From Marinobacter halodurans (lineage in GTDB: Bacteria > Pseudomonadota > Gammaproteobacteria > Pseudomonadales > Oleiphilaceae): a stretch of DNA of 64,000 nucleotides. Position 1 is the stretch's first letter. Every line of letters begins with the position of its first letter. The stretch spans positions 33,168-97,167 of the forward strand of contig NZ_SJDL01000016.1 in the NCBI RefSeq assembly GCF_004327985.1. Reading direction: 5' to 3'. Below the pieces are notes generated by a model, which ran no database searches, was not told where the DNA came from, and was given only the letters and a program-made list of their open reading frames with translations. This document shows, piece by piece, positions 50,220 to 57,909 of this stretch. Position numbers and translations under genes: made by a program.

Positions 50220-51038
50220 ATGATGACCACACCGTTCAACGAGCGCTGGCGATACGATCCAACCCGGCCGTCACTGGACGATTACCCGGCTGATGTCGGG
50301 GGCGACGACATTCCGTCCCTGGATGCCAGCCTGGAGAACATCGGCGAGTACCAGCGCCGCCTGTGGGCCAACCGCTCCCGGGCGGTATTGCTGATCCTCC
50401 ACGGCCTGGATGCCAGCGGCAAGGACAGTCTGATCCGGACGCTGTCGACCTACATGGATCCGGCGGGTTTTCATGCCTGGTCCTTCGCCCGGCCGCAGGG
50501 GGCGGAGACCCGGCACGACTTCCTCTGGCGGGTGGTGCCGTTGCTACCGGCCTTTGGCGAGTTGGCGGCCTTCAACCGCAGTCATCACGAGGCGGTGATC
50601 GCCGAGCGCCTATGGCCGGTCCATGCCCCGGAGGACTACAACTGGCAGGCCCGATACGAGGCCATCCGCAGCTTCGAGGCGCATCTCTCCCGGGAAGGCA
50701 CAACGGTCATCAAATGCTGGATCCGGCTCAGTGGCGATGAACACCGTCGTCGCTTGATCAAGCGCCTCGACGAACCGCGCAAACGCTGGAAGTTCGATCC
50801 GTCCGATGTGGACGCCTTCGAGCGCCGGGACGAGCTGCTGGCGTGTGCCGGGGAGGCCATTGCCGCCACCCACACAGCCGAGGCGCCCTGGTTCATCATC
50901 CCCGGCGATCGCAAGTCCGTTGCCCGTGCCATTGTCGCCGCCCTGGTCGACGAACAGCTTCAGGCCCTGGCGCCGGATTATCCAGTGGAAGACGAGAAGA
51001 CCCTCAAGGCCTACCGGAAACTGCTGGGCGGCGACTGA
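50220..51038 (+). CDS. Polyphosphate kinase 2 family protein
   Basis: About 272 residues; P-loop-like GLDASGKDS (Walker A) and FNRSHHEAV (Walker B region with DRS/NRS pattern), plus the lid segment RLDEPRKRWKFDPSDVDAF, all typical of PPK2. It should transfer phosphate between polyphosphate and nucleotides (AMP/ADP). The NRSHHE form fits the class that acts on AMP or both AMP and ADP, but subclass cannot be proved here. Start at the ATG at 50220 (or 50223); an upstream frame to 50145 lacks family similarity. Confidence 0.88.
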   Translation: MMTTPFNERWRYDPTRPSLDDYPADVGGDDIPSLDASLENIGEYQRRLWANRSRAVLLILHGLDASGKDSLIRTLSTYMDPAGFHAWSFARPQGAETRHDFLWRVVPLLPAFGELAAFNRSHHEAVIAERLWPVHAPEDYNWQARYEAIRSFEAHLSREGTTVIKCWIRLSGDEHRRRLIKRLDEPRKRWKFDPSDVDAFERRDELLACAGEAIAATHTAEAPWFIIPGDRKSVARAIVAALVDEQLQALAPDYPVEDEKTLKAYRKLLGGD

Positions 51039-51051
51039 TCCCCAAGGGCGA

Positions 51052-51816
51052 TCAGGGAGCCTGCCGGAAACGCAGGATCCGACGCCCGTCCTGCGGGTCG
51101 CCGATGCTGTCGGCCTGTACCCTGAACGTCTGCCACAGTCGCTCCGGAGTGAGTACGTCTTCAGGCGGCCCCAATGCCACCAGCCGACCGGCGTCCAGGA
51201 CGCCAACGCGGTCGCACGCCATCGCCTGGTTCAGGTCGTGCAACGCGATCACCACCGTCACCGGCAACCGCCGCACCAGGCTGAGGATCGAGAGCTGGTG
51301 CTGGATATCCAGGTGGTTGGTGGGTTCGTCCAACAGCAGGATGCGGGGTTGCTGGGCCAGGGCCCGGGCGATGTGGACCCGCTGGCGTTCGCCGCCGGAC
51401 AGGGTGTGCCAGAGCCGGTCGGCGAACGACCGCATATCGACGTCGTCCAGCGCCCGGTCAACGTGGGTGTCGTCTTCGTCCGTCCAGGGGCGCAGCGGCG
51501 ACAGGAACGGCGTGCGCCCCAGGGCAACGGCGTCGCGCACGCAGAGCCTGTCACTGGTTTCGGCCTGTTGTTCGACCAGGGCAATCGACCGGGCAATGGT
51601 GCGTCGCTTGAGGTGGGCGAGTGGGCGTCCGTCGACGCGAACGCAGCCCCGGGTCGGTCGACGCAGGCCGGCCAGTAGCCGCAACAGCGTCGACTTGCCG
51701 GAGCCGTTGGGTCCGACCAGGGCAAAGGTCTCGCCGGGCCGGATGGTCAGGCTCACGTTATCCAGCAGGGTGCGGCCATGGATGCGGGCCCCGAGGTGTT
51801 CGGCGGTCAGCTTCAT
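51052..51816 (-). CDS. btuD: Vitamin B12-type ABC transporter ATP-binding protein
   Basis: A 254-residue ATPase of the FecE/BtuD family: Walker A VGPNGSGKST, signature LSGGERQRVHIARAL, Walker B ILLLDEPTNHLD, H-loop ALHDLNQA. Last gene of a three-gene minus-strand operon and overlaps the permease by 4 nt. A cobalamin riboswitch before the operon points to B12 (or a corrinoid precursor) as cargo rather than ferric siderophore. Confidence 0.85.
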   Translation of the reverse strand: MKLTAEHLGARIHGRTLLDNVSLTIRPGETFALVGPNGSGKSTLLRLLAGLRRPTRGCVRVDGRPLAHLKRRTIARSIALVEQQAETSDRLCVRDAVALGRTPFLSPLRPWTDEDDTHVDRALDDVDMRSFADRLWHTLSGGERQRVHIARALAQQPRILLLDEPTNHLDIQHQLSILSLVRRLPVTVVIALHDLNQAMACDRVGVLDAGRLVALGPPEDVLTPERLWQTFRVQADSIGDPQDGRRILRFRQAP

Positions 51817-52862
51817 GCTCTACCCGCTCCCCGGACCAGGATCAGTGCGAAGGCCGGTGCCCCGATCAGCGAGGTGATGACGCCGATCGGCAGCACCTGG
51901 CCGGGCACCAGGATGCGGGACAGGATGTCCGAACCGATCAGGAAGACGGCGCCGGCCAGGGCCGATGCCGGTACCAGCCGGGCGTGGCGGCTGCCCACCA
52001 GCAGGCGCATGGCATGGGGAATGACCAGCCCGACGAAGCCGATGGCGCCCACCATCGACACCATCACCGCCGTTACCAGGGCGGTCACGGCAATCAGCAC
52101 GCCCCGGACCGGACGCACCGCTACGCCCATGGACGCGGCGCTGTCCGCGCCGAAGGTGAAGGCATCCAGGGCGCGCATGTACCACAGGCATACCCCCAGC
52201 CCGACCAGGGCGGTCGGTACCGCCAGGGCGACGTCGTCCCAACGCACCCCGGACAGGCTGCCCATCAGCCAGAACAGGATGCCCCGGGCCTGCTCGGCGC
52301 TGGCCGACTTGGCAATCATGAAGGCCGTCAACGCGTTGAACAGCTGGGCGCCGGCAATGCCCGCCAGTATGATCGCCCCGGCCGCCTGCATGCCCCGCCT
52401 GGCGGCGTGGGCCAGCACCACCACCAGGCCGAAGGCCAGGGCCGCGCCGGCAAAGGCGCCCGCTGACAGGCCGATGGCACCCGCGCCCAAACCCAGCACG
52501 GTGACCGCCACCGCCCCGGTCGACGCCCCGGCCGAAAGCCCCATGAGAAACGGATCCGCCAGCGCATTGCGCAACAGCGCCTGCAGCACCACCCCGGTCA
52601 GTGCCAGTCCGGCGCCGCAGCAGGCCGCGACGATGGCGCGGCTGAGCCGGTAGCTCCAGACGATGCCGGCATCGATGCGGTCAACCGGGTAACCGGCGTC
52701 CCACAACCGGTTGGCCAGCACCTTGAGAATGGTGTCCACGGGAATCCGCGTCTCGCCGATGGCGGTGCCGGCTACCAGGGCGATCGCCAGCACCAGCGGG
52801 GTCAGCCACAGCCAGTGCAGGCGCGGCGCCACCGGCGCCGGCAGGGAAATGACGCGGCTCAT
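51813..52862 (-). CDS. btuC: Vitamin B12-type ABC transporter permease
   Basis: A 349-residue FecCD/BtuC-type permease with about ten membrane helices. Family landmarks: RLSRAIVAACCGAGLALTG, NALADPFLMGLSAGAS, and the ATPase-contact loop GFVGLVIPHAMRLLVG. Start ATG at 52862 (MSRVISLPAP) overlaps the binding-protein stop by 4 nt; a longer frame upstream is antisense-like in composition. Confidence 0.87.
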   Translation of the reverse strand: MSRVISLPAPVAPRLHWLWLTPLVLAIALVAGTAIGETRIPVDTILKVLANRLWDAGYPVDRIDAGIVWSYRLSRAIVAACCGAGLALTGVVLQALLRNALADPFLMGLSAGASTGAVAVTVLGLGAGAIGLSAGAFAGAALAFGLVVVLAHAARRGMQAAGAIILAGIAGAQLFNALTAFMIAKSASAEQARGILFWLMGSLSGVRWDDVALAVPTALVGLGVCLWYMRALDAFTFGADSAASMGVAVRPVRGVLIAVTALVTAVMVSMVGAIGFVGLVIPHAMRLLVGSRHARLVPASALAGAVFLIGSDILSRILVPGQVLPIGVITSLIGAPAFALILVRGAGRA

Positions 52863-53920
52863 CGGTCGAAGCTCATTCCGGCCAGGGCGTCCGACAGGGA
52901 GTCCAGGCCAAAGATCGTGCGCAGGGTGGCGCTCATGGCGTGGGCGTCCATCGGTACGATGTGGCCTTCCCGCACCGCGGTCATCTGGCTGGCGACGGGG
53001 TCGTTGTGCAGGAAATCGAGCTTCTTCCGGATGTCGTCGGCCGGGTAGCGGCGACGGTCCATCTGCGCGATCACGATCAGGTCCGGGTCGGCCCGGGCAA
53101 TGGTCTCCCAGCCGACGGTCGGCCATTCCTCATCGGACTCGACCACGTTGTGGATGCCGAGTTTGTCCATCATGTAGCCCGGCGCGCCCAGGCGGCCGGC
53201 GACAAAGGGGGCCGCGGACAGGTCGGTGGACGAAAACCAGAAGACGGCGGACAGGTCTTTTGGCAGGTCCAGTTCATGGGCGCGTTCGATGGCCCGGCTT
53301 TCCCGGTCTTTCAGGTCGGTGATCAGGTCCTCCCCGGCATCCTGCACGTCAAAGATCGTGGCAAGCTGGCGGATGCCCTTGTAGATGGACTGCGTGGAGA
53401 AGGCGGCGACCCGCGTGCCGTCACCGCCGGTGGTGTTGTCCTTGGTGTCGCAGTCCGCCGGCAGGATATAGGTGGCGATACCCAGGTCGGCGAATTGCTG
53501 GCGGGTGCCCACCGAACCGGTCGGGCCCACGTGCCATTCGTATTGCACGGTCACCAGGTCGGGATGCTTGTTGACCACTGCCTCGAAGCTCGGGTCGTTG
53601 TCGGCGATGCGCGGTACCCGGTCGTTGATGGCCCTGAACTGTGGCAGTACCGGGGTGAACCAGACCGACGTGCCGGCCACCCGATCCCCCAGTCCCAGGG
53701 CGTAGAGCGTCTCGGTGGCGGACTGGCCGATGGTGACGGTGTGCTCCGGGGCGGCGTCGAAGCGAATCTCCCGACCGCAGTTTTCCAGCGTCAATGGGTA
53801 AGTGGTCGGGGCCGCCGCGGCGTTGGTCGCGGTCAGTGTAAGCAGGACCGGCAGGGACCGGCGGACGAGTCGCAAGAACGGGAACCGCCCTGGAGCAGTG
53901 AAACGGATTGTGACCAACAT
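52859..53920 (-). CDS. btuF: Vitamin B12-type ABC transporter substrate-binding protein
   Basis: A 353-residue periplasmic binding protein of the FhuD/BtuF (TroA-like) fold; signal peptide near residues 15-38 (LPVLLTLTATNAAAA). TIGQSATETLYALGLGDRVAG and the later DPSFEAVVNKHPDLVTVQY are typical of the N-lobe, WPTVGWETIARADPDLIVIA of the C-lobe. It is longer than E. coli BtuF. ATG at 53920 follows AGGAGG. First gene of the operon, downstream of a cobalamin riboswitch and an 18-bp palindrome, so B12 control is direct. No TonB receptor gene is adjacent. Confidence 0.85.
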   Translation of the reverse strand: MLVTIRFTAPGRFPFLRLVRRSLPVLLTLTATNAAAAPTTYPLTLENCGREIRFDAAPEHTVTIGQSATETLYALGLGDRVAGTSVWFTPVLPQFRAINDRVPRIADNDPSFEAVVNKHPDLVTVQYEWHVGPTGSVGTRQQFADLGIATYILPADCDTKDNTTGGDGTRVAAFSTQSIYKGIRQLATIFDVQDAGEDLITDLKDRESRAIERAHELDLPKDLSAVFWFSSTDLSAAPFVAGRLGAPGYMMDKLGIHNVVESDEEWPTVGWETIARADPDLIVIAQMDRRRYPADDIRKKLDFLHNDPVASQMTAVREGHIVPMDAHAMSATLRTIFGLDSLSDALAGMSFDR

Positions 53921-53965
53921 GGTATGACCTCCTGGGATCGCTATCGAAGCGCAGCGACTATAATA

Positions 53966-53983
53966 GTTATGTTATAACATAAC
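53966..53983. promoter_or_regulatory. 18-bp perfect palindrome, Zur-like operator
   Basis: GTTATGTTATAACATAAC is perfectly self-complementary and has the ATGTTATAACAT core seen in zinc-uptake-regulator boxes. It lies 46 nt before btuF, just upstream of a -10-like TATTAT (53965-53960, minus strand), so a repressor bound here would block a promoter located after the riboswitch. Zur assignment is inference. Confidence 0.55.
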
Positions 53984-54095
53984 AATAAAGTTTCACGGCC
54001 GATAACAAGAGGGTTCAGGAAGCTGTAAAGGAATCCGTATGATGGGAATGGTCCTTCCTTTCCCCGGGGCACCCCGCCCGGCGTCGTGAATCGGA

Positions 54096-54265
54096 TGGTC
54101 GGCAGGTCTCCTGACTGACGGGTCGTGGCGCGTCCTGCCTTCCCGGGGGATCCCAGTGGCTTGGTGATTGGACGTCGCTCGCCGCCTACAGTTGCGGGGG
54201 CAGTTTCGGTTCGCGGCCGGGGCCGCGGCGAATTCCCTATTAATTCCCAGAGGAAACCGACGCGT
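54096..54265 (-). ncRNA. Cobalamin (adenosylcobalamin) riboswitch
   Basis: Read on the minus strand the segment contains the ordered hallmarks of the B12 element: TTAATAGGGAA, CCCCGCAACTGTA followed by GGCGGCGAG, GCCACTGGGA with CCGGGAAGGC, and the B12 box AGTCAGGAGACCTGCC (54116-54101). It lies about 180 nt before the btuF start. In Gram-negative bacteria such elements usually hide the ribosome site or stop transcription when B12 is plentiful. The exact ends are approximate. Confidence 0.92.
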
Positions 54266-54418
54266 CGAGCATAAACAGGTTGATCGGGAGGGGCAAGCGT
54301 CCGCTCAATAGCAACCCGGTGTGCGGCCACGTTATTCGGCAAAGTGGGTGGTCAATCCGGAGTGTGACGCGCGACAATAGCAGGCTCATCCACCTGCTGA
54401 TCACGCGGAACCGTCCCC

Positions 54419-54706
54419 ATGCCCAGTCGTGTCGAAATCCATTACTGCACCCAATGCCGCTGGTTGCTGCGCGCCGCCTGGATGGCGCAGGAGCTGCTCA
54501 CCACGTTCGAGGACGAGATAGGCGAGCTGGTACTCAAGCCCGGCTCGGGTGGCGTGTTCGAGGTGCGCGCGGATGATCAGGTGGTCTGGTCACGCAAGGA
54601 GGCTGGCCGGTTTCCCGAGATCACCGAGCTCAAGCAGGTGGTGCGCGATGTGATCGCGCCGGAACGCCACCTGGGTCATGCCGATCGTAAAACCGGTGAC
54701 CGCTGA
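54419..54706 (+). CDS. SelT/SelW/SelH (Rdx) family protein
   Basis: A 95-residue thioredoxin-like protein with the redox motif C10-T-Q-C13 right after the first strand (VEIHYCTQC), then a helix containing WMAQELLTTF and the strand GGVFEVRADDQVVW. The family includes selenoprotein W; here both active positions are cysteine, no selenocysteine. A redox role is likely. The methyltransferase gene begins 6 nt downstream, so they probably share a transcript. Confidence 0.88.
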   Translation: MPSRVEIHYCTQCRWLLRAAWMAQELLTTFEDEIGELVLKPGSGGVFEVRADDQVVWSRKEAGRFPEITELKQVVRDVIAPERHLGHADRKTGDR

Positions 54707-54712
54707 ACGACC

Positions 54713-55927
54713 ATGACCGTAACGGGCTCCTCATCCCACGACCGGGCCGGACGCTGGTCGGCACTCGACGGCTGGCTGGCGGATCACGCTGACCTCTGGC
54801 AACCGGCGCCTTTCAGTACGCCGGCGCCGGACTGGTGCCGGTGGTACCCGGGCCTGGCCACCTTTCTGGAGGGCCTGACGGACGCCGAGGTTGACGCCTT
54901 TGAAGCCGATTCCGAACATCTGGTGGCGCGGCTCTCGGCCTGGCTGCCGACGATCGACCGGCGCCGGGCCTTGCTGGATCTGCCCGACCTGGCCGGTGAC
55001 TCGCTGGCCCTGCCGGAAACACGGGCCGTGGACATGCCCGGCCGCAAGCGCCTGCAGGCCGGCGCCTTTGCGGCAGCCCTCCGTGCGCTGGAGGCTCCGG
55101 TACTGGACTGGTGCTGCGGCAAGGGCCACCTGGCGCGAACCCTGGCACCCCATGCGCCAGGTGCGCTGGTCGGATACGAATGGGACCCGGCGCTGGTGGC
55201 GGATGGCAACGCCCTGGCGGCGCGGTACGGGGACCCGGTCACGCTGGTCACCCGGGACGTGCTGGACCCGGATATGTCCTGGTCGCCGGCCTGTCACGGC
55301 GTCGCCCTGCACGCCTGCGGCGACCTGCACCGGCGCCTGATCGAACAGGGTGCCCGTCACCGCTGGCCACGCCTGAGCATTGCCCCCTGTTGCTTCCACC
55401 TGACCCGGCACCCGGACTACCAACCCTTGTCGCAACGGGTCCGGGAGCAGCGGCGACTGGAGGATCTCTCCCGCGAGACGCTGCGTCTGGCGGTCCGGGA
55501 AACGGTCACCGCGCCGGCCCGCATTCGGCGCCAGACCCGCCGCACCCAGATCTGGCGGTTGGGCTTCGATGCCCTGCAGCGGCACGTGCGCGGAGAAGAC
55601 AGCTACCTGCCGGTACCCCCTCACCCGACCCGCCTGAACGACGCCGGGTTCGCTGCTTTCTGTCACTGGGCCGCCGAACGCAAGGGGATGACATTACCCC
55701 CGGACACGGACCTCGAGCACTGGCTGGCGCTGGGCCGGCAACGACAATCGCAGGTGCGGCGCCACGAGCTGTTGCGCCACCTGTTCCGGCGCCCGCTGGA
55801 GCTCTGGCTGGTGCTGGATGACGCGCTGTATCTGGAAGAGCAGGGCTACACGGTGACTCTGGGCACCTTCTGTGAGCGCCACCTCACGCCCCGTAATCTG
55901 CTGCTGGATGCCCGGCTGGCTTCCTAA
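54713..55927 (+). CDS. SAM-dependent methyltransferase
   Basis: A 404-residue protein. The central Rossmann domain has VLDWCCGKGHLARTLA (motif I), LVGYEWDP (acidic end of strand 2) and VALHACGDL (strand 4/5 region), followed by SIAPCCFHL. This pattern, with CCGKGHL and HACGDL and a PCC motif, is shared with the METTL25/RRNAD1-like methyltransferases. The N-terminal 120 residues are helical. Substrate unknown; tRNA or protein are possible. 6 nt after the Rdx gene. Confidence 0.82.
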   Translation: MTVTGSSSHDRAGRWSALDGWLADHADLWQPAPFSTPAPDWCRWYPGLATFLEGLTDAEVDAFEADSEHLVARLSAWLPTIDRRRALLDLPDLAGDSLALPETRAVDMPGRKRLQAGAFAAALRALEAPVLDWCCGKGHLARTLAPHAPGALVGYEWDPALVADGNALAARYGDPVTLVTRDVLDPDMSWSPACHGVALHACGDLHRRLIEQGARHRWPRLSIAPCCFHLTRHPDYQPLSQRVREQRRLEDLSRETLRLAVRETVTAPARIRRQTRRTQIWRLGFDALQRHVRGEDSYLPVPPHPTRLNDAGFAAFCHWAAERKGMTLPPDTDLEHWLALGRQRQSQVRRHELLRHLFRRPLELWLVLDDALYLEEQGYTVTLGTFCERHLTPRNLLLDARLAS

Positions 55928-55937
55928 ACGGGAAAGC

Positions 55938-56414
55938 TCACGGTTTGCGATAAACGACCCTGTCGACACAGCCATCCCGGAAATACACGTAGGTCAATTC
56001 GTAGAGCATGCCGTAATAGTCGGTCTTGTAGACCCAGGTTTCCTGGGGCACCGGGTAGACTTCCGGCGTGGTGCCGAAGGCATCCCGCACGTTCTGCTTG
56101 GTCATGCCCCGGACCACCTGTTCCCGCAGGATATAGCGGCGCAGGTCGGTGGAGGGGATGTAGCGGCAGGGGCTTTCCGGTTCACTGGGTGCGGACGCCG
56201 GTTCATCGGCTGGTTCGGAGGGCTCGGGCCGTGCCGGCAGGTTGCTGTCGAAGCGCCCGCCGATCCGGCTGTCCGGCAGGTTCAGGGTTTCGGCGTTGGC
56301 GCCGCAGGGGGTATCGGAATAGCGCACGCCGTTGGCATCGGCGCACTTGTAGACGTCGGCAAAGGTCGCGGGTGCGAGCAGACAGCAGAGCAGGAACAGG
56401 GCGGATTCACGCAA
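55938..56414 (-). CDS. DUF4124 domain protein with BamE/OmlA-like tail (second copy)
   Basis: A 158-residue exported protein from a TTG start at 56414 that follows GGAGG; signal peptide LFLLCCLLAPATFA, then DUF4124 (VYKCADANGVRYSDTPCG), a Pro/Glu/Ser linker and a C-terminal unit VVRGMTKQNVRDAFGTTPEV with WVYKTDYYGMLYELTYVYF. The layout equals the protein at 10266-10709. Function unknown. It follows the OmpA-porin gene in the same direction, beyond a strong hairpin. Confidence 0.75.
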   Translation of the reverse strand: MRESALFLLCCLLAPATFADVYKCADANGVRYSDTPCGANAETLNLPDSRIGGRFDSNLPARPEPSEPADEPASAPSEPESPCRYIPSTDLRRYILREQVVRGMTKQNVRDAFGTTPEVYPVPQETWVYKTDYYGMLYELTYVYFRDGCVDRVVYRKP

Positions 56415-56454
56415 GACAACATCCTCCGGGCGCTGCCCGCCCGTCAATGGCAGA

Positions 56455-56483
56455 CCCCGGGGATGGCGTCGCCATCCCCGGGG
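56455..56483 (-). terminator. Strong hairpin after the OmpA/OprF-like gene
   Basis: Perfect dyad CCCCGGGGATGG / CCATCCCCGGGG with a 5-nt loop (CGTCG), 12 nt after the porin stop codon. It lacks a U-tract but should strongly stop or protect the abundant porin mRNA; the DUF4124 gene begins 41 nt later. Confidence 0.6.
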
Positions 56484-56495
56484 AAACCTCACGAA

Positions 56496-57671
56496 TTACC
56501 GCTCGATCTGGATCTTGGCCTCCACCCGGCGGTTTTCGGCACGGCCGGCGGCCGTGTCGTTGCTGGCCACCGGATCGGACTCGCCATAACCGCGCGCGCT
56601 GACCCGTTCCGGATCCACGCCCAGAGTCTTGACCAGTCGATCGGCGACGGCCTCGGCCCGGCGCTGGGACAGGCTCTCATTGTAGCTGGCCTTGCCGGTG
56701 TTATCGGAATGACCGCCGACTTCCACCACGGTTTCCGGATGTTCTTCCAGGAAGTTCGCGACCTGGCGCAGGTCGTCGTCGTAGCGATCGTCAATGACCG
56801 CGCTGTTGGTCGGGAACTGGACCTTCAGGGTAAAGGTCTGGACCTCTTCCATCACCCCTTCGCAGCCCTTTTCATCCACTTCGGCACCGGCGGTGGTGTT
56901 GGGGCACTGGTCCATCCTGTCGACCACGCCGTCGTTGTCGCTGTCCAGTTCACAGCCGCGGCTGTCGACGCGGGCGCCGGCCGGCGTATTGGGGCACTGG
57001 TCCTGGCTGTCGACGACGCCGTCACTGTCGGCATCCGGTTCGCAGCCGCTGGCGTCCACCGTGGCGCCGGGTGGGGTGCCCGGGCACCGGTCGGCGGTGT
57101 CCGCCACGCCGTCGTTGTCGCTGTCGCGCGGCGCCGGCTCTTCCTTGCTGTCAAAGCCGAAGCCGAAGCTCATGCCCACGCTGGCCAGGGTATCGAAGGA
57201 TTCCTCGTCCAGGCTGTAGTACTCGCGGATGTCGCCACGCAATGAGACCACGTCGGTCAGGTTGTAGCGCAGGCCGCCGCCGAGGTTGAGCCGGGTCTCG
57301 CCGGCGATGCCGCCGCCCAGGCTGTCAAAGTCGGTATGCCCGGCGCCGGTGGCCACGTAGGGATTCAGGTTTTCGTCCGGGTCGGCGAAGTAGTAGAGGC
57401 CGTCCAGGCGATAGTCCTGGAAGTCGCTGCTGCCCGGCGCATGCTTGCGGTCGGCGTCGCCCCGGTTCCAGACACCCTCGACGGCCCAGCGGGGCAGGAA
57501 GCGGTATTCCAGGCCCACCCCGTAGGTGTCGGTTTCACTCAGGTTGCGGTTGTCGTCGAAGTATTGATAGCCGATGAAGGGGTTGATGTAGACCTTTTGT
57601 TCCTGCGCCAGGGCCGGCGTGGTAAAGGCTGAAAGCAGGGCCGCAGTTGCCAGAAGTCGGTTGCGGATCAT
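56496..57671 (-). CDS. OmpA/OprF-like porin with TSP3 repeats
   Basis: A 391-residue outer-membrane protein. Signal peptide MIRNRLLATAALLSAFTTPA, then an eight-stranded beta-barrel domain (about 25-175; FIGYQYFDDNRN), three calcium-binding thrombospondin type 3 repeats rich in Asp (SDNDGVADTADRCPGTPPG and two similar units about 180-270), and a C-terminal OmpA peptidoglycan-binding domain (GGHSDNTGKASYNESLSQRR; NRRVEAKIQ). It is the OprF/OmpA structural porin type. Strong RBS (AGGAGG). Confidence 0.9.
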   Translation of the reverse strand: MIRNRLLATAALLSAFTTPALAQEQKVYINPFIGYQYFDDNRNLSETDTYGVGLEYRFLPRWAVEGVWNRGDADRKHAPGSSDFQDYRLDGLYYFADPDENLNPYVATGAGHTDFDSLGGGIAGETRLNLGGGLRYNLTDVVSLRGDIREYYSLDEESFDTLASVGMSFGFGFDSKEEPAPRDSDNDGVADTADRCPGTPPGATVDASGCEPDADSDGVVDSQDQCPNTPAGARVDSRGCELDSDNDGVVDRMDQCPNTTAGAEVDEKGCEGVMEEVQTFTLKVQFPTNSAVIDDRYDDDLRQVANFLEEHPETVVEVGGHSDNTGKASYNESLSQRRAEAVADRLVKTLGVDPERVSARGYGESDPVASNDTAAGRAENRRVEAKIQIER

Positions 57672-57909
57672 GTGAACCTCCTGTTCGTTTCATTTCGTTT
57701 ATTGCTTCGTCATTCGCTGCTTTATTGTTGTTGGCCGGGATCATGCCGCAGCAGGGCTTTATGTTCTGGTGCACTGTCTGGTTAATTCGCAGTAAGTCAG
57801 GGAATTAGACAGACAGCGCACTCGCCGTTACGCGCAATTTTAGTGATGGGATTCACAAAAGACAGACTTTTGTCGCCAACATTGCCGAATGGACATGTTT
57901 ATGGCCCAT

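Noticed and set aside
51052..53920. Ferric siderophore importer
   Set aside because: The FecCDE and BtuFCD families are alike in sequence, but the cobalamin riboswitch before btuF makes B12 or a corrinoid the better cargo; no Fur-type box is seen.
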